From: Bacteroidota bacterium
GTDB taxonomy: Bacteria; Bacteroidota; Bacteroidia; Bacteroidales; Prolixibacteraceae
Direction: 5' to 3'
Assembly (NCBI GenBank): GCA_023428545.1
Contig: JAEYXH010000005.1
Span: forward strand, 1-45,346
Length of the DNA: 45,346 nucleotides
The position numbers were made by a program, and so were the translations under genes. This document shows, piece by piece, positions 1 to 8,931 of this stretch. Each line of letters starts with the position of its first letter. Position 1 is the first letter of the stretch. The notes under the pieces were generated by a model. The model was given only the letters and a program-made list of their open reading frames with translations, searched no databases and was not told where the DNA came from.

Positions 1-1
1 G

Positions 2-289
2 CTAATGCCATACCGAATCAAGGTGAATGCGGTCTGTCCCGGTAATTTTTTCGATGGCCCACTCTGGTCCGATCCGCAGAGCGGTCTTTTTGTTCAGTAT
101 TTGAAGGCTGGAAAAATCCCGGGAGCAAATAGCATCGGGGACGTGAAGAGACATTATGAAAGTCAGGTCCCTGCTGGCCGGGGATGCAGTGCCCTCGATG
201 TTGTCAGGGCAATTTATTATATTATCGAACAGGAGTATGAAACCGGGCAGGCTGTTCCGGTAACTGGCGGACAGGAGATGTTGAGTTGA
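2..289 (+). CDS. SDR-family oxidoreductase, sorbitol-6-phosphate 2-dehydrogenase-like (C-terminal part only)
   Basis: This is the C-terminal 95 residues of a short-chain dehydrogenase/reductase. The reading frame is open to the left edge of the window, so the start, the Rossmann nucleotide site and the YxxxK active site lie outside. The piece has the SDR post-catalytic segment IKVNAVCPGNFFDGPLW and a typical end, with YETGQAVPVTGGQ just before the C terminus. The DGPLW and ETGQAVPVTGG wording resembles SDRs annotated as sorbitol-6-phosphate 2-dehydrogenase; that assignment is from memory of the family. The next gene, 33 bp downstream on the same strand, encodes a sorbose-1-phosphate-reductase-like enzyme, which supports an operon acting on hexitol or ketose phosphates. 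The exact substrate is not shown by the sequence. Confidence 0.8.
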   Translation, partial: LMPYRIKVNAVCPGNFFDGPLWSDPQSGLFVQYLKAGKIPGANSIGDVKRHYESQVPAGRGCSALDVVRAIYYIIEQEYETGQAVPVTGGQEMLS

Positions 290-322
290 TATTTTGTAAA
301 ACTTATTATTATATCTGAAAGA

Positions 323-1597
323 ATGAAAACAACAGCGGTCAGAATGTATGGGAAGAACGACTTGCGACTCGAATCCTTTGAGTTGCCGGTAATCAATGAC
401 AATGAAATCCTGGCGAAAGTGGTTTCCGATAGCATCTGCATGTCATCTTATAAAGCAGCCCATCAGGGCTCTGATCATAAAAGGGTTCCAAAAGATATTT
501 CTGAGAATCCGGTAATTATCGGGCATGAATTTGCCGGCGAAATCGTCGAAGTGGGGGCTCGTTGGAGTCATATGTTTAAGCCAGGGCAAAAGTACTCTAT
601 TCAGCCTGCCATTTACTATCCTGAAGGTCCGGTTGGAATTCTGAGCGCACCTGGATACAGTTACCGGTACATTGGTGGAAATGCCACTTATGTCATCATT
701 CCAAAGGATGTATTGGAGCAGAATTGCCTTTTGGTATATAATGGACCAGGTTATTATCCTGCTTCCCTGGCTGAGCCGCTTTCGTGTGTGATAGGTGCCA
801 TGCATGCCAATTACCATACCCGTCCGGGGTCGTATATTCATGAAATGGAGATTAAACAGGGCGGCAGGATGGCTATTCTTGCCGGTGTGGGTCCCATGGG
901 ACTGGCTGCCATCAATTATGTGGTAAACCGTCGCGACCGCAAACCATCTGTTTTAGTTGTCAGTGACATTGACCAGGCACGTCTCGATCGGGCAACCGAG
1001 ATTTTTCCTGTTGAATGGGCAAAATCAAGAGGAATTGATCTGGTGTACCTTAATACCTCTGAATCCAATGATCCGGTTGCCCAGTTGCGCCAACAAACGG
1101 ATGGCGAAGGTTTCGATGATGTTTTTGTTTTTGCCCCGGTACCAGCTGTAATTGAACAAGGAGATGCAATTTTGGCCAATGACGGATGTCTTAACTTTTT
1201 TGCCGGACCATCAGATCCAGCGTTTTCTGCCAAAATGAATTTTTACAATGTCCACTATGCTTCAACACACATTGTTGGAACGTCGGGTGGCAATAATGAT
1301 GACATGGTGGAAGCTTTGGAGTGCATGTCGAAAGGGTTGGATCCTGCTGGATTGGTAACCCACATTGGCGGACTGAATGCCGTGATTGAGACTACACTGA
1401 AATTGCCTTCCATTCCCGGAGGGAAAAAGTTGATTTATACCCATAAGGATCTTCCATTGACAGCGATCAGTGATTTTGGAAAGCTGGGTGAAACACAAAC
1501 TTTTTATAAGGAGCTGGCATCGATTGTTGAAAAAACAAAAGGTTTGTGGTCCGTTGAAGCTGAAGAATATTTGCTTAAAAACGCGCCTGGAATCTGA
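323..1597 (+). CDS. Zinc-dependent medium-chain dehydrogenase, L-sorbose-1-phosphate reductase-like
   Basis: This 424-residue protein belongs to the medium-chain (GroES-like) alcohol dehydrogenase superfamily. Catalytic zinc ligands are visible as Cys39, the His68-Glu69 pair in the GHEFAGE motif, and probably Glu151 in AEPLSCV. The NAD(P) Rossmann loop GVGPMGLAA lies near residues 188-196. The four-cysteine structural zinc lobe found in classical alcohol dehydrogenases is absent. The length and the tyrosine-rich segment near residues 91-120 resemble SorE-type L-sorbose-1-phosphate reductases. It probably interconverts a ketose phosphate and a hexitol phosphate together with the SDR encoded immediately upstream. 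A strong terminator follows 20 bp after the stop. The superfamily call is secure, but the substrate is inferred. Confidence 0.8.
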   Translation: MKTTAVRMYGKNDLRLESFELPVINDNEILAKVVSDSICMSSYKAAHQGSDHKRVPKDISENPVIIGHEFAGEIVEVGARWSHMFKPGQKYSIQPAIYYPEGPVGILSAPGYSYRYIGGNATYVIIPKDVLEQNCLLVYNGPGYYPASLAEPLSCVIGAMHANYHTRPGSYIHEMEIKQGGRMAILAGVGPMGLAAINYVVNRRDRKPSVLVVSDIDQARLDRATEIFPVEWAKSRGIDLVYLNTSESNDPVAQLRQQTDGEGFDDVFVFAPVPAVIEQGDAILANDGCLNFFAGPSDPAFSAKMNFYNVHYASTHIVGTSGGNNDDMVEALECMSKGLDPAGLVTHIGGLNAVIETTLKLPSIPGGKKLIYTHKDLPLTAISDFGKLGETQTFYKELASIVEKTKGLWSVEAEEYLLKNAPGI

Positions 1598-1616
1598 ATA
1601 AGTACTTGTACAAATT

Positions 1617-1646
1617 AAAAATGCCATCAAGATTGATGGCATTTTC
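1617..1646 (+). terminator. Rho-independent terminator of the SDR/dehydrogenase operon
   Basis: The stem ATGCCATCA pairs perfectly with TGATGGCAT around the four-base loop AGAT. It is extended by an A-run on the left pairing with TTT on the right, giving about 12 base pairs followed by a T-rich tail. It sits 20 bp past the stop codon of the dehydrogenase gene. Confidence 0.85.
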
Positions 1647-1747
1647 TTTAACCAAACTAAACAAACTTATGAAGAGATCAACATCTCCAGTTATTTCTTT
1701 GACTCTAACCATCGGAAAAGGATTAAAGGGATTGCGAAATTTTTGAT

Positions 1748-1777
1748 ATAAAAAAGGGAGCTAATTTAGCTCCCCTT
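1748..1777 (-). terminator. Rho-independent terminator of the parE-parC-aroK cluster
   Basis: The inverted repeat GGGAGCTA / TAGCTCCC (1756-1763 and 1767-1774) has a three-base loop. Read on the minus strand it is followed by a run of T residues, complementary to the A-run at 1750-1755. It lies about 105 bp downstream of the aroK stop. On the plus strand it lacks a T-tract, so it probably acts only on minus-strand transcripts. Confidence 0.8.
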
Positions 1778-1882
1778 CTCAAATGTTAACCCCCAAATAC
1801 ACATGTCAGACAAATATCTGACGTGAAGTATTACAAATGTAATGCACTTTTTTAATTATGCAACTCTCTTTGCAAATTTTTC

Positions 1883-2395
1883 TTATTGATTTGAAATAAT
1901 GGAAATTTCCCTGATTGCTGTCTGCAGCATTTTGTCAGGATTTGTGACCCTGAATCGGGCTTTGGAATAAAACGGATATCTCTTCTGGAGTGATTCCGTA
2001 ATGAACCCGACCAACTGTTCCTGATTTTTACCCCTGATCAGGGGCCTGTCTGTTTTCGATTTCAACAACCTTTCAGCAAGTATGGCTGGATCGATGTCCA
2101 TGAACAGGGTAATTCCTGTTGCATTCATCAGTTCCATGTTGTCAAAGAAGCAGGGCGCACCACCACCAGTTGCGATAACTACATCGTTGAATTGTGAAAC
2201 TTCTTCCAGCGCTTGCCTTTCCTTTTTCCGAAAGCCCGGTTCTCCGAGTTCCTCGAATAGTTGGGGTACCGTTTTACAGTTCCTTTCCTCAATAAATTTG
2301 TCCAGGTCAATAAAGGTAAGGCCCAGGCTTTTCGCCAGGTTCAAGCCTAAAGTTGACTTGCCGCATCCCATGTATCCGACCAGATATATTCTCAT
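1883..2395 (-). CDS. aroK: Shikimate kinase
   Basis: Shikimate kinase phosphorylates shikimate at the 3-OH with ATP, the fifth step of the chorismate pathway, in the cytoplasm. The 170-residue length is normal. Visible elements are the P-loop GYMGCGKST (residues 7-15), Asp32 in FIDLD and Arg56 in GFRKKE for shikimate binding, the GGG triplet at 77-79, the lid motif TDRPLI around Arg117, and Arg139 near the C-terminal helix. The start codon lies one base after the parC stop (TGA-C-ATG), so it is probably translated by re-initiation behind parC. A minus-strand terminator follows downstream. No other aromatic amino acid gene is nearby, so the placement looks like a lineage-specific cluster rather than a pathway operon. 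Confidence 0.96.
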   Translation of the reverse strand: MRIYLVGYMGCGKSTLGLNLAKSLGLTFIDLDKFIEERNCKTVPQLFEELGEPGFRKKERQALEEVSQFNDVVIATGGGAPCFFDNMELMNATGITLFMDIDPAILAERLLKSKTDRPLIRGKNQEQLVGFITESLQKRYPFYSKARFRVTNPDKMLQTAIREISIISNQ

Positions 2396-2396
2396 G

Positions 2397-5024
2397 TCAG
2401 AAAAGACTCATCTGATTTGCGTCCTCCTCTCCCGGTCGCTGAATTTCAAAGGGTATATCATCGATTGGGGTATTCTCTGACGATTCGTTACCGTCGCTTT
2501 CCGGATGGTCATGTTCATCCTTGATCACTGGTTCCAATTCACGGATATTTTCGACAAAGAAGTTTGATAGCCTTTTACCCTTGGCTTTCCAGCTCTTGAT
2601 CCCGATAAATTCTGCCACTTCAATGATTTCATTTTCCCGGTCACTGTTTTTTCCGCCAAACTCGATTTCAAATCGGGGGTATCTTACCCACGTAACACTG
2701 ACCAGTTTATTCCCCGGGTTGTCGCCGATGAAACCGATCATTTTGTTCAGGGCTTCCTCTATTTCGAATCGCTTCACATAGTAAAATTCCTGCTCTGCAT
2801 CGTAATAAACTACCGACAGGATCTTTGAAGGATCAAATTTTTCGATGGCCAGAATGTTGTTCTCGAAGTGATTGCTTAGGTCGTAGTTGTAAAGCTGGTA
2901 TTCACCCGATTTGTAGATGACCAGAATTTTGTCCTCTCCCTTGAACTCGCCCAGATATTTTCCTCGCTTATCGGCGTTCAGCCTTTGTACGTCAGGATCG
3001 AAATAGATCTTGAGCCCCCCTAATGTCGATATACCCTTTTCATGAAGTGATATCTTGTGAACGTCGTATTTTGTGAGAATATTACCCATTGATTGACGTC
3101 CCTTGATGGTCAGTTCTCCCATATCAACTTCAAATACCAGCTTCTTGATTCTTGGTTTGGGTTTCAGGATTACCCTCAAAACTTCGGCTTCACCATTGGG
3201 GTTGTTGCTGAAATAGAGTATTCGGGAACCTTTGTTCCCCATGGTTACGTCATATTCTTTGTCCCTTGTGACTCCTGTTACGGCAAATCGTTTCATGTAG
3301 GCAAATCCGGTTTTTCCATCCCTGTAAACCACATTATAGATGCTGCGTTCATCATCTTTCCGGAAAATGTCAACGTGAATTACATTCTTGCCAATAAAAG
3401 CCTTGTCGCTCACTTTGGTTACCAGGTATGTGCCGTCACGCCTGAAAATGATCACATCATCAAGGTCGGAGCAGTCGCAAATGTATTCCGCTTTTTTGAG
3501 GCTGGTACCCAGAAATCCTTCATTCCGGTCAATATATAGCTTTTCATTGGCGACCACAACCTTGGCCGCAACAATGTTTTCAAAGTTTCGGATTTCTGTC
3601 CGGCGTTCACGTCCCTTTCCATATTTTGACTTCAGTCTTTCGTACCACTCAATGGTAAATGGGATAATGTTGGCAATTTTCTCATTGATTTGTTCGATTT
3701 CCGCCTCGATACCGAGTAAAAGCTCTGTTGCTTTGAATGCATTGAATTTCAGAATCCTTGCCATCCTGATCTCCATCAGCTTCATGATATCGTCACGGGT
3801 TACATCCCTTTTCAGCTTTGGTTTCCAGGGATCAAGCCTTTTGTCGATATGGGCCACAGCGGCATCCATATCCTCCGCTTCTTCAAATTCCCTGTCCTTA
3901 TAGATTCGTTCTTCAATAAATATTTTTTCAAGCGATGAAAAATGCCAGGCTTCCTCAAGCTCACTCTTCCGAATCTCGAGTTCAAGCTGCAGCAACTGCC
4001 GGGTGGCAACGACTGATTTTTTAAGGATCTCCGTTACACCAATAAAAGCTGGTTTGTCGTTTTCGATTATGCAGGCATTCGGACTGAGTGAAATCTCACA
4101 GTCGGTAAATGCATACAGGGCATCTATGGTTTTATCTGATGATACTCCCGGTGTCAGATGAACAAGAATTTCAACATTGGCCGCAGTATTGTCATCAATC
4201 TTCCTGATCTTTATTTTTCCCTTTTCATTCGCTTTTATGATCGATTCAATGACTGTTGTTGTTGTCTTGCTGAAAGGGATTTCGTTTATCACGAGAGTCT
4301 TGCTGTCTCTTTTTTCAATTTTCGCCCTTACCTTGATGACTCCCCCCCTGATTCCATCATTGTACTTGGATACATCCACTGAACCACCGGTTGGGAAATC
4401 AGGATATAGCTCGAATCCTTCGTTCTTTAGATGGGCAATGGAGGCATCGAGCAACTCAATGAAATTATGTGGAAAAATCTTGGAGGCAAGTCCAACCGCT
4501 ATCCCTTCAACGCCTTGTGCCAGCAACAGGGGAAATTTTGCGGGAAGAGTAACCGGTTCTTTTTTCCGGCCATCGTATGATAATTTCCACTCGGTCGTTT
4601 TTGGATTGAACAGAATTTCATGGGCGAATTTGGAAAGTCTGGCTTCAATATACCGGGGAGCGGCAGCGCCGTCACCTGTCAGGATGTTTCCCCAGTTTCC
4701 CTGGGTATCAACCAGCAGGTCTTTTTGGCCAAGCTGAACGAGAGCATCCCCGATTGAAGCATCTCCATGCGGATGGTATTGCATGGTTTGTCCAATGATG
4801 TTGGCAACTTTGTTGTACCGGCCATCATCCATTTCACGCATTGCGTGCATAATTCTTCTCTGGACCGGTTTCAGTCCGTCGATAACATAGGGTACGGCCC
4901 TCTCCAGAATTACATAGGAGGCATAGTCGAGAAACCATTGTTTGTACATTCCCGACAGGTAAGTAATCCCTTCCTTGGATCCTTCCGGTTTGTTTTCAGG
5001 GGCCTGATATATTTCTTCCTGCAT
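2397..5024 (-). CDS. parC: DNA topoisomerase IV subunit A (GyrA/ParC family)
   Basis: This is the DNA cleavage subunit of a type IIA topoisomerase (875 residues), which unlinks daughter chromosomes with ParE. The breakage-reunion domain occupies roughly the first 480 residues. It contains the catalytic Arg124-Tyr125 pair in AAAPRYIEARLS and the QMMQYHPHGDAS-like helix, here QTMQYHPHGDAS (79-90), where quinolone-type contacts occur in the family. A coiled-coil tower region follows and then a C-terminal beta-pinwheel. A canonical GyrA-box is not obvious in the C-terminal part, and the adjacent gene is a ParE-length ATPase subunit, so topoisomerase IV is preferred over gyrase. The start lies 23 bp after the parE stop, and the stop is separated by one base from the aroK start. 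Confidence 0.93.
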   Translation of the reverse strand: MQEEIYQAPENKPEGSKEGITYLSGMYKQWFLDYASYVILERAVPYVIDGLKPVQRRIMHAMREMDDGRYNKVANIIGQTMQYHPHGDASIGDALVQLGQKDLLVDTQGNWGNILTGDGAAAPRYIEARLSKFAHEILFNPKTTEWKLSYDGRKKEPVTLPAKFPLLLAQGVEGIAVGLASKIFPHNFIELLDASIAHLKNEGFELYPDFPTGGSVDVSKYNDGIRGGVIKVRAKIEKRDSKTLVINEIPFSKTTTTVIESIIKANEKGKIKIRKIDDNTAANVEILVHLTPGVSSDKTIDALYAFTDCEISLSPNACIIENDKPAFIGVTEILKKSVVATRQLLQLELEIRKSELEEAWHFSSLEKIFIEERIYKDREFEEAEDMDAAVAHIDKRLDPWKPKLKRDVTRDDIMKLMEIRMARILKFNAFKATELLLGIEAEIEQINEKIANIIPFTIEWYERLKSKYGKGRERRTEIRNFENIVAAKVVVANEKLYIDRNEGFLGTSLKKAEYICDCSDLDDVIIFRRDGTYLVTKVSDKAFIGKNVIHVDIFRKDDERSIYNVVYRDGKTGFAYMKRFAVTGVTRDKEYDVTMGNKGSRILYFSNNPNGEAEVLRVILKPKPRIKKLVFEVDMGELTIKGRQSMGNILTKYDVHKISLHEKGISTLGGLKIYFDPDVQRLNADKRGKYLGEFKGEDKILVIYKSGEYQLYNYDLSNHFENNILAIEKFDPSKILSVVYYDAEQEFYYVKRFEIEEALNKMIGFIGDNPGNKLVSVTWVRYPRFEIEFGGKNSDRENEIIEVAEFIGIKSWKAKGKRLSNFFVENIRELEPVIKDEHDHPESDGNESSENTPIDDIPFEIQRPGEEDANQMSLF

Positions 5025-5047
5025 TTTAAATCTCTGATTTTGATAGT

Positions 5048-6883
5048 TTAGGCGACTTCATCCTTCTCGATATAAAGGTTTTCGATGATAAAATCCTGTC
5101 GTTCCGGAGTGTTCTTTCCCATATAAAATTCAAGCATCTGGGTCATCGATTCATGCCTTTTCATTTGCACCGGTTCGAGCCTTACATTTTCACCTATGAA
5201 GTTTTGGAATTCATCCGGGGAGATTTCACCAAGTCCTTTGAACCGGGTGATTTCAGGGCTCCCTTTCAGTGTTTGGATGGCCTGCTGTTTTTCTTCCTCC
5301 GAATAGCAATAAAAAGTCTGTTTCTTGTTCCTGACCCTGAAAAGGGGTGTCTGCAAGATAAAGAGGTGACCCCGGCGAAGAAGTTCAGGGAAAAACTGGA
5401 TGAAGAATGTGATCAGCAGAAGCCTGATGTGCATGCCATCGACATCAGCGTCGGTGGCTATAATCACTTTGTTGTATCGCAAATCTTCGATATCATCTTC
5501 AATGTTCAGTGCCGCCTGCAGAAGGTTAAACTCTTCATTTTCATAAACCACCTTTTTGGTGAGTCCATAAGTATTCAGGGGTTTACCCTTCAGGCTGAAC
5601 ACCGCCTGCGTGTCAACATCCCTTGATTTAGTAATCGATCCGCTTGCCGAATCCCCTTCAGTAATAAAAATGCTTGTATCCTCTTTTTTCTCGTCGTTGT
5701 CGTTGTAATGGATCCTGCAGTCGCGGAGCTTTCTGTTGTGCAGGCTGACCTTTTTGGCACGCGCCTTTGCCAGCTTCTTGATGCCCGATATGGCTTTACG
5801 CTCTCGTTCCGATTCCTGGATTCTCCGAAGAAGCACTTCGGCAATTTCGGAATTCTTATGCAGATAGTTATCGAGCTCCTTGGCGACAAAGTTGGTGACA
5901 TAGGTACGGACGGTTGGGCCATCAGGTCCTATATCGCGCGAACCCAATTTGGTTTTTGTCTGCGATTCAAAAACAGGTTCTTCCACTTTGATGCTAATGG
6001 CGGCGACAATGGATGCCCTGATGTCACTTGGGTCAAAATCCTTTTTATAGAAATCCCGTATGGTTTTCACCACCACTTCCCTGAAAGCCTGTAGATGTGT
6101 TCCTCCCTGACTGGTATGCTGACCGTTGACGAATGAATAGTAATCCTCGCCATACTGATTCCCATGCGTCATGGCGATCTCTATGTCTTCGCCTCTCAGA
6201 TGGATGATGGGGTAGAGGGGTTCGCCTTCCAGGTTTTCCTCAAGCAGATCTCTAAGTCCATTCCGTGAAAAATATTTTTGTCCGTTATACTCGATTACAA
6301 GGCCTGCATTAAGGTAGGTATAGTTTTTGATCATGTTAATTACATAATCGCTGATATACCTGAAGTTCCTGAAAACGGATTCGTCGGGCCTGAAAACAAC
6401 CATGGTGCCATTTGATTCGGTGGTTTCAGCGATGGGTAAATCATCGACCTGAATACCTTTGCTGAATTTCAGTTCCTTCACTTGTCCTTCACGGATAGCA
6501 CGGATGGTAAAATCAATAGACAATGCATTGACTGCCTTGATGCCGACCCCATTGAGACCTACTGATTTTTTGAACACTTTGGAGTCATATTTCGCTCCGG
6601 TGTTCATTTTGCTTACAACATCAGCCAATTTCCCGAGTGGGATTCCGCGACCATAGTCACGTACCATTACCTTATCCTGCTCAATAGATACTTCAATCTT
6701 CTTTCCATGGCCCATCATAAACTCATCAACTGAGTTATCAAGGACTTCTTTCAGCAGGACATAAATACCATCATCGGCGGCAGACCCATCTCCTAACTTT
6801 CCAATGTACATACCCGGCCTTCTGCGGATATGTTCCTGCCATTCCAATGTTTTTATGGTTCCTTCGTCGTATTGCGCAGTCAT
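5048..6883 (-). CDS. parE: DNA topoisomerase IV subunit B (ATPase subunit)
   Basis: This is the ATPase and TOPRIM subunit of topoisomerase IV (611 residues). The GHKL ATP site shows Glu46 and Asn50 in EVLDNSVDE, Asp76 in DYGRGIP and the lid motif [10 protein letters not shown] (109-118). The transducer-domain QTKTKLGS motif is near residues 308-315. The TOPRIM domain has the catalytic glutamate in ITEGDSASG (Glu409) and the metal-binding DADVDG cluster (478-483). The short length, without the insertion seen in some GyrB proteins, fits ParE. It is the first gene of the parE-parC-aroK cluster, and a perfect TATATTTG promoter box lies just upstream of the start. Confidence 0.94.
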   Translation of the reverse strand: MTAQYDEGTIKTLEWQEHIRRRPGMYIGKLGDGSAADDGIYVLLKEVLDNSVDEFMMGHGKKIEVSIEQDKVMVRDYGRGIPLGKLADVVSKMNTGAKYDSKVFKKSVGLNGVGIKAVNALSIDFTIRAIREGQVKELKFSKGIQVDDLPIAETTESNGTMVVFRPDESVFRNFRYISDYVINMIKNYTYLNAGLVIEYNGQKYFSRNGLRDLLEENLEGEPLYPIIHLRGEDIEIAMTHGNQYGEDYYSFVNGQHTSQGGTHLQAFREVVVKTIRDFYKKDFDPSDIRASIVAAISIKVEEPVFESQTKTKLGSRDIGPDGPTVRTYVTNFVAKELDNYLHKNSEIAEVLLRRIQESERERKAISGIKKLAKARAKKVSLHNRKLRDCRIHYNDNDEKKEDTSIFITEGDSASGSITKSRDVDTQAVFSLKGKPLNTYGLTKKVVYENEEFNLLQAALNIEDDIEDLRYNKVIIATDADVDGMHIRLLLITFFIQFFPELLRRGHLFILQTPLFRVRNKKQTFYCYSEEEKQQAIQTLKGSPEITRFKGLGEISPDEFQNFIGENVRLEPVQMKRHESMTQMLEFYMGKNTPERQDFIIENLYIEKDEVA

Positions 6884-6903
6884 ATATAGTTTTCAGTTTG
6901 ATG

Positions 6904-6911
6904 CAAATATA
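6904..6911 (-). promoter_or_regulatory. Bacteroidota -7 promoter box for parE
   Basis: The minus strand reads TATATTTG, a perfect match to the Bacteroidota -7 consensus TAnnTTTG, ending 20 bp before the parE start codon. This implies a short leader. No convincing -33 TTTG element is visible at the usual spacing. Confidence 0.6.
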
Positions 6912-7026
6912 GATAAAACCTTGGGCTTTTCAGGGTTGATAAATCACCAGTAATAAACAGGCTGTAGTTGAAAAACCTATGGTAATGAATGGGTTGTGTA
7001 TACGTGTTTGGTTGAAAAAAAACTTT

Positions 7027-8820
7027 TTAGTCGTTACTTTTGATGATACCCATCTTTTTCATCAAAAGTGACGCATTCATGGTTTTGACAATTCCTGGCC
7101 TGAGTTTGTAGTCAAAGATCAGGTCATCGCCTTCATGAACGATTTCAAAACAATAATTGGTGATTTGGTCAGGATAAAGTTTTTCCATTTCCGTAAGTTG
7201 AACATCATGGGTGGCAAGTATTGTTGCCGATTGGGTTGTTGCAAGTTCCCTGACAAGATACTGCGATCCCTTTAATTTGTCGGTTGAGTTCGTGCCTTTC
7301 AGCATTTCATCGAGCAGGACAAGCAAAGCCTCTCCGCTTCTCAATCTTTCCATGAGTTTTGCAAGACGCTTCAGTTCTGCCAGGAAATAGGATTCTTCCA
7401 TCAGCAGGGAATCGGTAGTTCTCATGCTGGTATAGATGTCCATTGGGTAATATCGCATTTCTTCTGCAGCAACCGGACAGCCCACACCAGCCAAAACGAA
7501 ATTCAATCCGACCGATCGGAGAAAAGTGCTCTTGCCAGCCATGTTCGCCCCGGTAACAATGGCAATTTCTGACAACCCTTTCATGCGGATGTCATTGACA
7601 ATACTCTTCCCGGGTTTCAACATAGGGTGTCCCAGGCCATTTGCATCCAGAATGGTATTCTTCTTAATTGGGGTCGGCCAGGTGTATTTTGGATTATGGT
7701 CGGCAAAGGTAGCCAAGCTGGTCAGTGCATCAAAAACATCAACTGTATTCAGCCAGCCTGCCAGTCTTGAAGCGTATGTTTCTTGCCAGTCGTGTAAACG
7801 GATAATGGATTTTACATCCCAGATGAGAAGTGAATTAAGAATCATTCCCAAAAGGATGTTCTGCCGGATTTCAAATTGTGCCATTCGTTTCTTTAATGAC
7901 CTGAAAGCATCTGTTGCTTTGCCATCCTTAAGAATGATGTCGCGTATGTGATGTAATTCGGCTCCTTGGAAGTATTGCTGTTCTATCGAATCGAGAAGTG
8001 AAAGATATTTTTCTGTCGTTTGTGTTCTGTTTCCAAATTCTGTATAATATCGATCAATGATTTTGCGATAAGTAAAAAGAATTCCCCCGTTAATAAGCAG
8101 CATGAGCAATAGCCAAAGGTGTGTTCCTCCCGATATCAGCCAACCCAGTGCGACACCCGATAATGGTGGAAGGATGTACGTCATTGCTCGCAACATTTTC
8201 AAATTCTTTATTCGAAATTGGTCGGGATTATTGCCGGTAAGCATTGCTTTCTCAGCGTCTGACACTTCCAACAGACTACCTTCAAGAAGAAATTTGGTTC
8301 TCCAGTCTCGAAGTTGGGCAAGCTCAAGTATCGATTTTTGTCTTTCTTTAATTTCATCAGGGTTAAGAAGGGGAGTCTGCAACCATTTAGCCAAAATTTT
8401 CTTTCCCCCTGATGTGGTCGTCCTGTTTACCATTTGAAACAGCGATCCTTTCCCGAATATATCCAGATCTAATGTATAAGGGTGGCTGGGATCAGTAAAT
8501 TCATTGCCATCCTGAAAGTCTCCAAATTCATGTTGGGCTGCCTGTATTTCCCTTTGGCATATGACAACCAACACCTGGTTTCTCTTCCTTTCCCTGGAAG
8601 TTTGAATATGTACCCTGACCAGATAAAGGAATAATCCGAATAATACAGTCGGAAGCAGAATGGCTGGGACAAGAGAGTGCTTAAAAGTCCAGTAAAAAAA
8701 GAGAGTGCCTAAAAATGCAATAAGCCTTAGGACAGATAATCGTTCCATTCTTCGGGAAAGAGCTGCAGTCCTGTTGCTGGCGTCTTCTTTTTTTGCCTGG
8801 TAATATTCAAGTAGGGTCAT
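7027..8820 (-). CDS. Membrane-anchored MutS-like ATPase
   Basis: This 597-residue protein ends in a MutS-family ABC ATPase (domain V). The Walker A motif is GANMAGKST (424-432), the Walker B is LLVLLDEM with Glu505, and the switch histidine is in ATHD (His538). The serine-rich SMRTTDSLLMEESYF segment (465-479) resembles the signature region. Unlike true MutS it lacks the mismatch-recognition and connector domains. It carries hydrophobic segments at about 30-48 and 51-70 and again at 212-232 and 234-251, so it should sit in the inner membrane with the ATPase in the cytoplasm. Such MutS-related proteins are common in Bacteroidota, but I know of no defined function. It lies about 110 bp downstream of the hpt-adk-obg-PAP2 run with no clear promoter of its own. 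Family secure, role unknown. Confidence 0.85.
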   Translation of the reverse strand: MTLLEYYQAKKEDASNRTAALSRRMERLSVLRLIAFLGTLFFYWTFKHSLVPAILLPTVLFGLFLYLVRVHIQTSRERKRNQVLVVICQREIQAAQHEFGDFQDGNEFTDPSHPYTLDLDIFGKGSLFQMVNRTTTSGGKKILAKWLQTPLLNPDEIKERQKSILELAQLRDWRTKFLLEGSLLEVSDAEKAMLTGNNPDQFRIKNLKMLRAMTYILPPLSGVALGWLISGGTHLWLLLMLLINGGILFTYRKIIDRYYTEFGNRTQTTEKYLSLLDSIEQQYFQGAELHHIRDIILKDGKATDAFRSLKKRMAQFEIRQNILLGMILNSLLIWDVKSIIRLHDWQETYASRLAGWLNTVDVFDALTSLATFADHNPKYTWPTPIKKNTILDANGLGHPMLKPGKSIVNDIRMKGLSEIAIVTGANMAGKSTFLRSVGLNFVLAGVGCPVAAEEMRYYPMDIYTSMRTTDSLLMEESYFLAELKRLAKLMERLRSGEALLVLLDEMLKGTNSTDKLKGSQYLVRELATTQSATILATHDVQLTEMEKLYPDQITNYCFEIVHEGDDLIFDYKLRPGIVKTMNASLLMKKMGIIKSND

Positions 8821-8931
8821 GATCCGATTTTCGTGTTTGAGTTGAGCCTTCCAGTATGTCCGTGAAAGGAAGCAATGAAAACAATATAGTCAATTGAATG
8901 ACAACCCTGTAATGATTTCTTCAATTTCAAA

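Noticed and set aside
1805..1822. A small inverted repeat GTCAGA/TCTGAC upstream of aroK's terminator region
   Set aside because: The stem is only six bases with no T-tract on either strand, and a better terminator lies next to it.
4177..6094. Several long plus-strand open frames (up to 186 codons) opposite parC and parE
   Set aside because: They lie antisense to well-supported topoisomerase genes, show no recognisable motifs and are explained by codon bias of the true strand.
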